Source: UBA1941 sp046329575 (GTDB taxonomy: Bacteria; Bacteroidota; Bacteroidia; Chitinophagales; LD1). From it: a DNA stretch of 64,000 nucleotides. The stretch covers positions 104,920-168,919 of the forward strand of contig JAXLUJ010000009.1 in the NCBI GenBank assembly GCA_046329575.1, given 5' to 3'. The notes beneath the pieces are model-generated. The model ran no database searches. It saw nothing but the letters and a program-made list of their open reading frames with translations, and was not told the DNA's origin. This document shows, piece by piece, positions 33,344-43,900 of this stretch; position 1 is the first letter of the stretch; every line of letters starts with the position of its first letter. Both the position numbers and the translations under genes were made by a program.

Positions 33344-33729
33344 TGGGGCAAAGAAACGAAAACAAATAAACGAACAGCAACGCGAAGCGCTGATCGCCAA
33401 TTAAATTATTTTTTATGGCGGCACCCGCGCTCTCCGCTGCAAGTCCTCAACCGCGGGAAGCCTAAAACCATTGCTCTGTAATCGTTTCGGGCGAATTACG
33501 AATTTCAAATTACGAATTACGAAAGAGTAGGTTGGTCATAGCAATACGGGCCTAATTCATTTCGTAATTCGTAATTTTTCATTCGTAATTTTTTCTGCCG
33601 CGGTTTGCGGGCTTTCCGCTGCGATCGCTGCCGCGGGGCAACAGCAGTGCCTAAAGGCGGTCATCGTGCAGAATGTAATAGTGAATGGTAATTGTATGCA
33701 GCCGGCAGCAACAGTTTCACGCTTATTTA
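33344..33729. repeat. non-coding gap with dispersed palindromic repeat, copy 1
   Basis: 386 bp without a gene. Contains module A (CGCTGCAAGTCCTCAACCGCGG, 33435-33456, split here as CGCTGCAAGTC / CTCAACCGCGG), then a perfect 18-base inverted repeat, arms 33507-33524 and 33560-33577 (AAATTACGAATTACGAAA and its complement) with a weaker outer pair (33494-33503 / 33581-33590), and module B (CGGGCTTTCCGCT, 33608-33620). The 35-base loop includes GGTTGGTCATAG. All modules recur at 56.5-56.9 kb. No open frame, tRNA or transposase remnant was recognised. Confidence 0.75.
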
Positions 33730-35043
33730 TTATAAAGCGCTTAACAACAATTTTACCCGGGTTTCGTTCAGTTTCAAATTGTATAATACCTGAAAATAAC
33801 GGTACGAAACTTCTTCGAAACTGAGCTGTGCCTGGCGCACTTCTAACGTATTGGTACCGCCTAACCGAAATCGCTCTGTGGCGATGAACAAATTTTCACG
33901 GCTTAGTTGAACGCTTTGTTCAGCCAACTTTCGTTGCTCATTCAAAGTGCTGAACTCCCGATAGGCATCAAACAGCTGCCGATTAATGCTGAGCGACCAA
34001 CTATTGATGCGAATGTCGGCCGATCGCATTTCCACAGCCGCCACTTTTACCTGGCGGTTAATATTCAATCCATTAAATAGCGGCATCACGGCGCTAAACC
34101 CAACCTGCGGTCCATAAGTTTGATTCAGTATTTGAAAACCGGCTGAATTGTTCGCTCGCGAAAAATAATAACCGCCGTTCAGCGTAATCCGCGGCCAACG
34201 TTGACTGTTGAATTCTGCTTTATTTAGCCGTGCAACTTCAAATTGCCGGCGCAGTACCTGAAGTTGTAAATTTTGGTCTTGGGCGCGCGCCACGGCTTCG
34301 CCCAATGAAGTAGGCGTTGCAATAATTACCGTATCAATTACATCGAAAGTGGTGTTTGGGGCGCGGCTCATCAATTCATTCAAACGATGTTTCGCATTTT
34401 CAATGTTCAATTCCAATTGCAGTAAATCGCTTTTTCTGGTATTCGCATCAACCTGCGCTTGCAGCAAGTCGGTCTTGGCCGAAACACCAATGTCGAATTT
34501 ATTGCGCGCCAGATTCAGCCGGTCTTCATTATAACGTATGGCTTCCCGCAACGAAACCGATTGCTGTTTGTAAGAAACTATGCTGTAATACGAAGCTACC
34601 ACATCTGAGATGGTAGATTGTACCTGATCGCGAAATTGGAGATCGCCAATATCCTGAATCTTAGATAGTCTTTTCTTTTCAAGGAACATTCGGGCGCCAT
34701 CAAAAACAGTCCAGTTCAATACTACGCCTGCAGTAAGCGCATTTCCTTGCACGCCATTTACTGCCACATCACTGCCACTGCTCAACCGCTGATTCAACCC
34801 GTTGTACGAAAAATTATCAGCTACTTGTGCACTAATCGAGGGCAGCATGCCGGCATTGCCCGGCGTATTATTCAAACGCGCAATTTCAGCATTGTTCTTC
34901 ACCACCAGAATGTCATAATTATTCTCGAGTGCAATCTTTATGGCATCTTCTACTTTAAGCAGTGGTGGTTCGTTCTGACCAAATGCTGAAGCAGCAATCA
35001 ACAGGCTAAACGCCAGCAATATTTCAATGTGCCATTTCATCAT
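33730..35043 (-). CDS. TolC-family outer membrane efflux protein (pump 1)
   Basis: 437 residues with a signal peptide (ILLAFSLLIAASAFG). Two outer-membrane-factor repeats of long helices (LKVEDAIKIALENNYDILVV; FDIGVSAKTDLLQAQVDANT; FRLGGTNTLEVRQAQLSFEE), forming the trimeric exit duct of a tripartite pump. Last gene of the adaptor-RND-TolC operon; its start overlaps the end of the RND gene by 20 bp (ATG at 35040 is an alternative). Confidence 0.93.
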   Translation of the reverse strand: MMKWHIEILLAFSLLIAASAFGQNEPPLLKVEDAIKIALENNYDILVVKNNAEIARLNNTPGNAGMLPSISAQVADNFSYNGLNQRLSSGSDVAVNGVQGNALTAGVVLNWTVFDGARMFLEKKRLSKIQDIGDLQFRDQVQSTISDVVASYYSIVSYKQQSVSLREAIRYNEDRLNLARNKFDIGVSAKTDLLQAQVDANTRKSDLLQLELNIENAKHRLNELMSRAPNTTFDVIDTVIIATPTSLGEAVARAQDQNLQLQVLRRQFEVARLNKAEFNSQRWPRITLNGGYYFSRANNSAGFQILNQTYGPQVGFSAVMPLFNGLNINRQVKVAAVEMRSADIRINSWSLSINRQLFDAYREFSTLNEQRKLAEQSVQLSRENLFIATERFRLGGTNTLEVRQAQLSFEEVSYRYFQVLYNLKLNETRVKLLLSAL

Positions 35044-38000
35044 GAGAGGGTTGTCCTTTATGTGCCAGCAAAATGTACATACCGGGAATTACATATAAAG
35101 TGAGTAGCAAGGAAAAGAACAAACCGCCAACAATTACAACTCCTAGCGGTATGCGACTTTTCGATCCCGAACCCAATGCCAACGCAATCGGCAATGCACC
35201 AAGTATGGTAGCCAAACTCGTCATCAGGATGGGGCGCAACCTTCCTACTGCCGCTTCCTGCACAGCCTGAATTTTTTGCAAACCGGCTTCGCGTTTCTGG
35301 TTGGCGAATTCTACAATCAAAATTCCGTTTTTGGTCACCAAACCAATCAGCATAATCATTCCGATCTGCGAGAAAATATTGAGTGTTTGCCCGAAAATAA
35401 AAAGCGATAATAATGCTCCGGCCAACGCCAACGGTACTGTGAGCATAATAATGAAAGGATCGCGAAAACTTTCGAACTGAGCGGCAAGAATCAGATAGAT
35501 GAGTACCAGCGCCAGAAGGAACGCAAAAGAAGTGTTTGACGAACTTTCCGCAAAATCGCGCGAGGTGCCGCCGAGGTCGGTAGTAAAGGTTTCATCCAAA
35601 AGATCTTTCGAAATATTGCGCATCGCCTGAATGCCTTCGCCCAGAGTTTTTCCGGGCGCCAACGATGCTGAAACAGTAGCGCTTTTGTATCGGTTGTAAT
35701 GGTAAAGCGTTGGCGGCTCGCTGCTTTCGTTCACATCTACCAAATTATCGAGTTGCACCATTTCCCCTTTGTTGCTTCGCACATACAACGATTTCAGATC
35801 AATTGGCGAATTGCGATCTTCTCGATCAACCTGCCCGATTACCTGATATTGCTTGCCATTCATCAGAAAATAGCCTACACGACCGCCGCTATAAGCCAAT
35901 TGTAATGTGTTGCCGATGTCCTTAACACTAACGCCCAAATCAGTTGCCTTCATTCGATTAATGCTTACCAGCAGTTCCGGTTTGTTGAACTTAAGGTTCA
36001 CATCCACATTCCCGAAAGTTGGATCTTTTCGTGCGCGCTCCAGAAATTTTGGCAATACCTTTTCGATTTTTTGGAAATCGAGGTTTTGAATAATGTATTG
36101 AACCGGAAGTTGCGAACCGGAGGCCAGCGACGTAGAGATGGTTTGTTCCTGATTTGGGAAAATACGGGCCTCGGGAAATCGTTTTACCAATCGCGACATC
36201 TGATCATAGATCTGAAACTGAGTGGCTTTGCGGTCTTTAGGGTCTTTCAGAATACTGCTCACGAAACCGGAGTTGGTGCTTCCGGCACCATTAAAAGATG
36301 GCGCTACGATGCCATACATCGCCTTATATCCCGCAATGGAATCCATGTAAGTTGATACCAGACGATTAATCAGATTTTCAGTAGCATCATAATCGGTGCC
36401 TTCGGGCAGTGTTACGGCCGAACGGATGATGCTGCGATCTTCCAGCGGCGCCAGTTCTGATTTCAGCGTAGTCATGAAAAGAGCGATAAGCCCGATGCAG
36501 ATGACCAGAAGTGAAAGCGGTAACCAGCGCAATTTGGTAAATGCTGCCAGCGATTGTTTATATCGGTTTTCCATTCCTTCAAAGAATGGTTCCGACCATT
36601 TATAGAAACGCCCACGCTGATTATTCTTTCGCGTTAGCTTCACGTTCAGCACCGGAGTTAAGGTGAGCGATACAAATGCCGAAATGAGCACCGCACCTGC
36701 CACTACAATACCGAACTCGCGGAATAACCGTCCGGTGAAACCCTGAAGAAAGATAACCGGTATGAACACCACCGCCAGCGTTATAGAGGTGGCGATTACC
36801 GCAAAGAAGATTTCTTTCGTGCCTTCGATGGCGGCCTCGGTTTTCGACATACCTTCTTCCATCTTCTTGAAAATATTTTCAGTCACCACAATACCGTCAT
36901 CAACCACCAAACCGGTTGCAAGTACAATGCCCAGAAGGGTAAGAATATTGATCGAAAAATCGAAGATGTACATGATGAAAAACGTTCCGATAAGTGAAAC
37001 CGGAATGTCGATCAGCGGACGAATGGCGATCAGCCAATCTCTGAAGAACAAGTAAACTATGATCACCACTAGAAAGAAAGCGATGAAAATGGTTTCTGAG
37101 ACTTCTTCAATAGCGCGGCGCACAAAACGAGTTTTGTCGATACCAATGTCAAGAATAATGTCAGGCGGAAGGTCTTTCTGAATTTCGCGATAGCGCTTAT
37201 AAAACTCATTTGCAATTTCGATGTAATTGGCGCCAGGTTGAGGCAGCAGCGCCAAAGCCACGCCGGAAATGTTGTTCTTTTTAAGAGCAGTCTCTTCGTT
37301 TTCAGGTCCTATCATGGCCTCGCCTATATCCTTAAACCTTACGATTTGCTGATCAGTTTGGCTGATGATCAGGTTGTTGAAATCCTCTTCTGAATATAAT
37401 CGGCCGGTAGTTTTTACAATCATTTCCGTGCTTTCGCCTCGTACTTTTCCTGCAGGCAAGTCCACGTTCTCCCGGTCCAAAGCGCTGATCACATCCTGTA
37501 GCGTAAGATGGTATGCCGCCAGTTGCTGCGGTTTGATCCAAAGGCGCATACTAGGCCGCTTACTTCCAAAAATGTTCACCGCACTTACGCCCGGGATGGT
37601 TTGCAATTTTTCCTGAAGCACGTTTTCGGCATAGCGGCTTAATTCCACCACATTGCGCGTAGTGCTTTGTACCGGCATGAAAATAATGGGATCGCCGTTG
37701 GCGTCGGCCTTAGCTACAATAGGAGGAGCATCTATATCCTGAGGCAGGTTTCGCGAAGCCTGTGAAACCTTGTCGCGCACATCATTGGCGGCCTGATCTA
37801 AATCTACACCCAAATTGAACTCTACCGTAATATTACTGTTTCCCAACGCCGATGAGGAAGATATCGAGCGAATGCCGGCAATTCCATTGATCGATTTTTC
37901 AAGTGGTTCGGTTATTTGCGATTCTACGATTTCGGCGTTGGCGCCGGTGTAAGCGGTTCTTACATTAATAGTTGGCGGATCGATGGCCGGGTATTCGCGA

Positions 38001-38101
38001 ACGCCCAAAAAGGTGTAACCAATCACGCCAAACAGCACAATCACCACACTCATCACCACTACCAGCACCGGGCGTTTTATAGGAAGCTCCGCTAAAGTCA
38101 T
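35024..38101 (-). CDS. RND-family efflux permease, HAE1 type (pump 1)
   Basis: 1025 residues; inner-membrane proton/drug antiporter. N-terminal membrane helix (PVLVVVMSVVIVLFGVIGY), large periplasmic loops, and the proton-relay aspartates in helix 4 (GLVVDDGIVV). Second half repeats the fold (FAFLLALVLIYLILAAQFES, GLVTKNGILIVEFANQ). Length and the paired halves match HAE1/AcrB-type pumps rather than the heavy-metal CusA type. 1 bp separates it from the adaptor gene. Substrate unknown. Confidence 0.95.
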   Translation of the reverse strand: MTLAELPIKRPVLVVVMSVVIVLFGVIGYTFLGVREYPAIDPPTINVRTAYTGANAEIVESQITEPLEKSINGIAGIRSISSSSALGNSNITVEFNLGVDLDQAANDVRDKVSQASRNLPQDIDAPPIVAKADANGDPIIFMPVQSTTRNVVELSRYAENVLQEKLQTIPGVSAVNIFGSKRPSMRLWIKPQQLAAYHLTLQDVISALDRENVDLPAGKVRGESTEMIVKTTGRLYSEEDFNNLIISQTDQQIVRFKDIGEAMIGPENEETALKKNNISGVALALLPQPGANYIEIANEFYKRYREIQKDLPPDIILDIGIDKTRFVRRAIEEVSETIFIAFFLVVIIVYLFFRDWLIAIRPLIDIPVSLIGTFFIMYIFDFSINILTLLGIVLATGLVVDDGIVVTENIFKKMEEGMSKTEAAIEGTKEIFFAVIATSITLAVVFIPVIFLQGFTGRLFREFGIVVAGAVLISAFVSLTLTPVLNVKLTRKNNQRGRFYKWSEPFFEGMENRYKQSLAAFTKLRWLPLSLLVICIGLIALFMTTLKSELAPLEDRSIIRSAVTLPEGTDYDATENLINRLVSTYMDSIAGYKAMYGIVAPSFNGAGSTNSGFVSSILKDPKDRKATQFQIYDQMSRLVKRFPEARIFPNQEQTISTSLASGSQLPVQYIIQNLDFQKIEKVLPKFLERARKDPTFGNVDVNLKFNKPELLVSINRMKATDLGVSVKDIGNTLQLAYSGGRVGYFLMNGKQYQVIGQVDREDRNSPIDLKSLYVRSNKGEMVQLDNLVDVNESSEPPTLYHYNRYKSATVSASLAPGKTLGEGIQAMRNISKDLLDETFTTDLGGTSRDFAESSSNTSFAFLLALVLIYLILAAQFESFRDPFIIMLTVPLALAGALLSLFIFGQTLNIFSQIGMIMLIGLVTKNGILIVEFANQKREAGLQKIQAVQEAAVGRLRPILMTSLATILGALPIALALGSGSKSRIPLGVVIVGGLFFSLLLTLYVIPGMYILLAHKGQPSHDEMAH

Positions 38102-38102
38102 A

Positions 38103-39140
38103 TCAATTCTTAATGCTGTTAAATTTTAATGGCGCATCTGGCTTTAGAAATAAAATTCCTGTGGTAGCTATGGTATCGCCTTCCTGTAATCCATCCGTAA
38201 CTTCTACCTTATCGCTGTTTCGCGCACCGGTTTTGATTTTTACGAATGTTGCTTTTCCGCCACGGCTAACAATAACGCTTTTATCGCGGGCAGCCGGAAT
38301 CACCGCTTCGGTAGGAATTAGGAGCGCTTTGTTGTTTTCACCCAGTTTCAGATGCACCAAAGCATAGGCGCCTGGTGTAATCGTGAAAGAATTCCGCTGG
38401 ATAATGGCACGCACATTCATATTGCGGGTTTCAGCCGAAACCTGTTTTTCATTAGCTATAACTTTTGCCGTAAGGAATGAATCGCTGCCGGCGGTGGTGA
38501 AATGCACGATATCGCCTACTTCTACCTCGCTGCTGTATTTTTCAGGAACGCTGAAATCGAGCTTCAATTCAGAAGTGGCGCGAATAGTAGCGATTGCAGT
38601 AGCCGGACTAACCATAGCGCCCGGGCTCACTTTGCGCAGCCCGATAATCCCAGTGAAAGGAGCGCGGATCTCGGTTTTAGAAATCTGCGCATTCACCAAA
38701 TCAATATCGGCTCTGGAATTGCTGACTTGTAAAACGGAAAGGTCGTAATCCTGCTGACTGATACCGCTAATGGCCAACAATTTTTTCTGGCGTTCTTCTG
38801 TTTCCTGGTTTAACTTTAACTGCACCCGCAGTTTCTGTAATTGCGCTTGCAGGTCGGCATCAAATATTTTCACCAGCAACGTTCCGGCAGGAACGATTTT
38901 ACCTTCAGGAATGTTGAGGTAGGTGATTCTTCCGGAAACTTCGGGATGGAGCTCTGCTTCGTCCATTGGGATGATGGTACCTGAAGCCTCTATTGAATTA
39001 GCAAGCACCAACGGTTTTACGATGTAACCGGTAATATTGGCTACCGGAACAGTGGCTGGCGGTGGTTCGCTGTTTTTGCCTTTACAGGCCGTTAAGAATA
39101 GAATGGAAAGAATGGCTAAAGCCTGAAAAACGTTTCTCAT
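38103..39140 (-). CDS. periplasmic adaptor lipoprotein, HlyD/AcrA family (pump 1)
   Basis: 345 residues from ATG 39140. Lipoprotein signal ending LTAC (Cys about 19). Barrel-sandwich halves flank a coiled-coil hairpin (HPEVSGRITYLNIPEG; LQAQLQKLRVQLKLNQE; KTEIRAPFTGIIGLR), followed by beta-barrel and membrane-proximal domains. Links the RND permease to the TolC duct. First gene of the operon, divergent from pump 2. An upstream in-frame ATG at 39182 would mask the lipobox. Confidence 0.93.
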   Translation of the reverse strand: MRNVFQALAILSILFLTACKGKNSEPPPATVPVANITGYIVKPLVLANSIEASGTIIPMDEAELHPEVSGRITYLNIPEGKIVPAGTLLVKIFDADLQAQLQKLRVQLKLNQETEERQKKLLAISGISQQDYDLSVLQVSNSRADIDLVNAQISKTEIRAPFTGIIGLRKVSPGAMVSPATAIATIRATSELKLDFSVPEKYSSEVEVGDIVHFTTAGSDSFLTAKVIANEKQVSAETRNMNVRAIIQRNSFTITPGAYALVHLKLGENNKALLIPTEAVIPAARDKSVIVSRGGKATFVKIKTGARNSDKVEVTDGLQEGDTIATTGILFLKPDAPLKFNSIKN

Positions 39141-39357
39141 GATACGTGCGAAAGCGTTGCAATAGTAATAGAAGTATGCCAAAGGTTGTGACTACAATCA
39201 TTAAAAGCAGCTTTCGTTTCTGCAAGTGCCGGCAGTACGTTAACCAACTTATTAATTCCCAATTGTTTTATTTCAATAAAATCGTAAGAGCACAACTTCC
39301 TAAAAAACGTTACGGCGGTTTTCTTTGTTGGCGGGTTTGTTAAATTCACACCCGCAA

Positions 39358-39789
39358 ATGAAAAATCGGCTTGACTTATTCCAAAAGCTACTGGCATCAA
39401 AGGTTTCAGGGGGAACAGGATTCCGGCTGGTATTACTTTCATTTGTGGTGTTTTTAGTTTGTCAGTGCGCGGGATTGAGCGCATCGGCTAAATCAACTAC
39501 TTCTAACAGAATTACCGAAATCCAAAACTTCACTTCCTGTGAACTGGCGCCGCTTCAAACTGCCGGTCGGGATGCGGGATTCGGTCAATATTTTGAATGT
39601 TCTAATGAGGATGAACAGGAAGATCTTGATGGCGACCATGTTTCATTTCAGGTATCCAACAACCTGGATGCTGTATTCGACGGTAGCCTGCGCATTTTCA
39701 AATACGCCCGTCAGGTAGATTCTATCAAAACACAGTTACCTGTTCCGCTTTTTATTCTCCACCATTCGTGGAAGAGTTTTATAGCATAA
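39358..39789 (+). CDS. hypothetical protein between the two efflux operons
   Basis: 143 residues from ATG 39358. One hydrophobic segment (FRLVLLSFVVFLVCQCAGLS, about 22-41), which could be a signal peptide or an anchor, then an acidic middle (SNEDEQEDLDGDHV) and a C-terminal end LFILHHSWKSF. I recognise no family. It is co-directional with pump 2 and ends 83 bp ahead of the adaptor gene, so it may be the leader gene of that operon. A role in sensing or accessory function is a guess. Coding status moderately supported by the regular codon pattern. Confidence 0.6.
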   Translation: MKNRLDLFQKLLASKVSGGTGFRLVLLSFVVFLVCQCAGLSASAKSTTSNRITEIQNFTSCELAPLQTAGRDAGFGQYFECSNEDEQEDLDGDHVSFQVSNNLDAVFDGSLRIFKYARQVDSIKTQLPVPLFILHHSWKSFIA

Positions 39790-39872
39790 GCGCAGTAGTT
39801 GCTACTCCGGCCTATACGGTATTGCCCGAACCAAGGGCCTTTTTGTCCCAAATTTTTAAATCAATCAAAAAA

Positions 39873-40958
39873 ATGAAGCGGTTCCTCTATTCACTTTGCC
39901 TAAGTATTTCGTTGTTCGAAATGGGTTGCCATCACAACGCCCCCGAAAAGGAAGCGGAAGCCAAATTTGTGGTGACCAGTCCTATGAAAACCGATACGGT
40001 AGTTTACAAGGACTACGTATGTCAAATCCATGCCATTAATCATATAGAATTGCGCTCGCAGGAACGCGGTTATTTGCAAAACATTTATGTTGATGAAGGT
40101 CAGTTTGTGCATAAGGGCCAATTGATGTTTCAGATCATGCCATTGCTGTATCAGGCAGAATTGCAGAAATCTCAATCAGAAGCAAATTATGCTCAAATCG
40201 AATATGAGACAACGAAAAATCTTGCTGATAGTAACATTGTTTCAAAAAGCGAACTGGCCCTATCGAAAGCTAAGCTGGATAAGGAACGTGCGGATGTAGA
40301 ACTGGCAAAGGCACATTTGGCCTTTACCGAGATCCGCGCTCCATTTGATGGCATTATGGACCGTTTTCTGAAACGAGTAGGAAGTTTGGTGGATGAAGGG
40401 GAACTGCTCACCAATTTGTCAGATAACAGTAAAATGTGGGTATACTTCAACGTTCCGGAAGCAGAATACCTTGATTATGCCCAAAAGGCAAAGGCCAAAA
40501 ATCCGCAAACCGTTAAATTACAAATGGCCAATGGGGAAATTTTCGATCATCCCGGTGTGATTGAAACGGTGGAGGCCGATTTTAATAATGAAACCGGCAA
40601 TATAGCTTTCCGGGGTACTTTCCCCAATCCAAATGGTTTGTTGCGCCATGGCGAAACCGGCAATATTCTTATGCCCATTGAGTTGAAGGACGCGCTGATT
40701 ATTCCACAGAAATCAACTTTTGAAATTCTGGATAAAAAATATGTGTATGTAGTGGACGATAAGCACGTTTTGCACGCCACACAAATCACTATAGGTACTG
40801 AATTGCCCCATATCTACGTGGTTACTTCCGGTATCACCGTTAACGATAAAATATTGATGGAAGGTTTGGGTAAGGTAAAGGATGGCGATAAAATCGAAAG
40901 CGAGTTTGAGCCGTTCGAAAAAGTTATGACCGATATTAAAAATTTGCACGCCGAATAA
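39873..40958 (+). CDS. periplasmic adaptor lipoprotein, AcrA/MexA type (pump 2)
   Basis: 361 residues from ATG 39873 (MKRFLYSLCLSISLFEMGC, lipobox M-G-C region). Adaptor motifs: HIELRSQERGYLQNIYVDEG, a coiled-coil hairpin (LQKSQSEANYAQIEYETTK), FTEIRAPFDGIMDRFL, then GNIAFRGTFPNPNG and LIIPQKSTFEI. The open frame reaches back to 39768 but that segment lies within the preceding gene. It is more like AcrA/MexA than the pump 1 adaptor. First RND-system gene of the plus-strand operon. Confidence 0.93.
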   Translation: MKRFLYSLCLSISLFEMGCHHNAPEKEAEAKFVVTSPMKTDTVVYKDYVCQIHAINHIELRSQERGYLQNIYVDEGQFVHKGQLMFQIMPLLYQAELQKSQSEANYAQIEYETTKNLADSNIVSKSELALSKAKLDKERADVELAKAHLAFTEIRAPFDGIMDRFLKRVGSLVDEGELLTNLSDNSKMWVYFNVPEAEYLDYAQKAKAKNPQTVKLQMANGEIFDHPGVIETVEADFNNETGNIAFRGTFPNPNGLLRHGETGNILMPIELKDALIIPQKSTFEILDKKYVYVVDDKHVLHATQITIGTELPHIYVVTSGITVNDKILMEGLGKVKDGDKIESEFEPFEKVMTDIKNLHAE

Positions 40959-40982
40959 GGCAAGAATCCAAAAAAAATAAAG

Positions 40983-43900
40983 ATGTTCCACACGTTCATT
41001 CAACGGCCGGTTCTTGCTATAGCTATATCTATCGGAATTGTTTTCGTTGGTCTGCTGGCCATGAACACTATTCCTATAGCGCAGTTTCCGGACATAGCCC
41101 CGCCTCGGGTAACTATTTTCATCGAATTCCCAGGTTCCAATGCCGATGTGCTGGTGAAATCTACGCTTACTATTATGGAAAGGCAGATTAACGGCGTTCA
41201 GGGAATGCAATACATGCTTTCAGATGCCACCAGTGCCAGCGAAGCCAGTATCGACGTGGTATTTGAACCCGGTACCGACCCTACACTAGCTGCAGCGCGC
41301 GTGAAATCGCGGGTAGATCAGGTTTGGTCCAACCTTCCACCTTTAGTTCAACGGGAAGGTGTGGTAATAACCCCTCTGGCCCCGAATATGCTGATGTATG
41401 TGAATCTCTTCAGCACCAACAAGGGTACTGATGAAAAGTTTCTATTCAACTATGCCAATACCTTTTTGGTTCCTGAAATTTCACGCATTAAAGGTATGGG
41501 CCGTGCGGAAGTAACCGGTAGCCGCGCCTTTGCCATCAGGGTTTGGTTGAACCCCGACCGGATGCGCGCTTATAATATTTCTGCCGATGATGTGCTGAAG
41601 GCGATCGACGAGCAAAGTGTGCTGGCCCGTCCGGGTAGGGTGGGGTTGAGCTCAGGTAAAATGGCACAGTCGCAGGAATATGTTTTTACCTATAAAGGCT
41701 GGTTCAATACACCGGAGCAGTATGAGGGAATCATCATCCGCGCCAACGCGGATGGTGAACTTCTGAAACTTAAAGATGTTGCCAAGATCGAAGTGGGTAG
41801 CGAGTTTGTGGATATTTATACGAACAAGGATGGCTACCCCGCGGCTTCCATGGTACTAAAGCAAAATCCCGGAAGTAATGCTAATAAGGTGATTGCCGAT
41901 GTGAAGGCTAAGCTCGAAGTTTTAAAAAAGGATTTTCCTCCGGGGATGGACTATGAAATCAATTACGACGTTTCTTCCTTCGTAGATGCTTCAATTGAAA
42001 AAGTACTGCACACTTTGCTGGAAGCCTTCATACTCGTGGCTTTGGTGGTGTTTGTTTTTTTGGGCGATTTTCGGTCTACACTCATCCCAATCATTGCCGT
42101 TCCGGTGTCGCTGATCGGTGCATTCATTTCCATGCAGTTCTTTGGACTCAGCATCAACCTCATCACTCTTTTTGCTCTTGTTCTGGCAATCGGTATTGTG
42201 GTAGATGATGCCATTGTAGTGGTGGAAGCAGTTCACGTAAAAATGGCTGAACAAAATGTTTCGGCTTACAAGGCGGTGAAACAGGTTTTGGCCGAAATTA
42301 GCGGCGCCATCATTGCCATTACGCTGGTGATGACTTCCGTATTTGTGCCGGTAGCTTTTATGACCGGTCCGGTCGGGGTGCTTTACCGGCAGTTCTCCAT
42401 TACAATGGCCAGCGCTATTGTGCTTTCAGGATTTATTGCGCTTACCCTTACTCCGGTTCTTTGTGCCATGCTGTTGAAGAATACGCATGGTCAACATCAA
42501 AAAAAGACACCCATCAATCGTTTCATCGATTGGTTTAACAGGAATTTTGAAAAGGCCACAGGGAAATATACCGGCTTTTTACGGCTAATCGTTGATCGCC
42601 GGTTGATCACTTTCGGGATATTATTTGCTTTTGGCTTTGGAATTTTTGGCGTGAGCAAAGTATTGCCGGCAGGTTTCATTCCAAGTGAAGACCAGGGGCA
42701 GGTGTATGCAATCATTCAAACACCTCCGGGAACAACACTTGAACGTACTAACGAAATATCGAAGAAATTGCAGTTGCTTGCCAAGCAAATTCCCGATGTG
42801 AAATCGGTTACGGCTTTGGCCGGTTATGAAATTCTTACTGAAGGTCGTGGATCGAATGCCGGAACCTGTTTGATCAACTTAAAAGATTGGTCGGAAAGAA
42901 AGCATTCTGTAAAAGATGTGATCAAAGAACTTGAAGAGAAAGGCAAGGATCTTCCGGCAAAAATCGAATACTTTGAACCGCCGGCTGTTCCGGGTTATGG
43001 AACTTCTGATGGCTTTTCGTTGCGGTTGCTCGACAAAGGCAGTAATGTAGATTATCAGGAGTTTGACCGGGTGAACGCTGAGTTTGTGAAGGCATTATCG
43101 AAGCGCAAAGAATTGACCGGTTTGTTCGCGTTTTTCTCGGCCAAATATCCGCAATATGAAATCACCGTTGATAATGCGTTGGCTATGCAGAAAGGGGTTT
43201 CTATTGGAGATGCCATGGAGAACCTGAACATCATGCTGGGTAGTACCTATGAGCAGGGCTTTATACGCTTCAATAATTACTATAAAGTTTACACGCAGGC
43301 AGCTCCGGAATACCGCAGGTTGCCTACCGATTTGTTGAACCTTTACATTAAAAATGATAAGGGCGACATGGTGCCGTATTCTGCTTTCATGAAAATTACG
43401 AAGACGCAAGGACCGAATGAAATTTCCCGATACAACCTGTATGTGTCCTCGCTCATCAATGGGATGCCATCGCCGGGATATTCTTCGGGTGAAGCCATTA
43501 AGGCGATCAAAGAAGTAGCGGAACAGTCACTGCCAAAAGGCTATGACATCGACTGGGAAGGGATTGCTTACGACGAAGTAAAAAGAGGAAACGAGGCAAT
43601 CTATATTTTCCTGGTGGTATTGCTGTTCGTTTACCTCATTCTTTCTGCTCAATACGAAAGTTTCTTGTTGCCATTCGCGGTTTTGATTTCCATTCTTCCC
43701 GGAATATTCGGCTCGTTCCTGTTGCTCAAAATGATGGGACTTGCTAATGATGTTTACGCTCAGGTTGGTTTGATTATGCTTACGGGGCTTCTTGGAAAGA
43801 ATGCGGTGCTGATTGTTGAGTTTGCTGTGCAACGTAGGCAAGCAGGCGCTACGGTGCTGGAAGCTGCCATTGAAGGCGCAAAGGCACGTTTCCGCCCTAT

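Noticed and set aside
33494..33590. CRISPR array suggested by repeated ATTACGAAT words
   Set aside because: The words form one inverted repeat, not regularly spaced direct repeats, and no cas genes are present.
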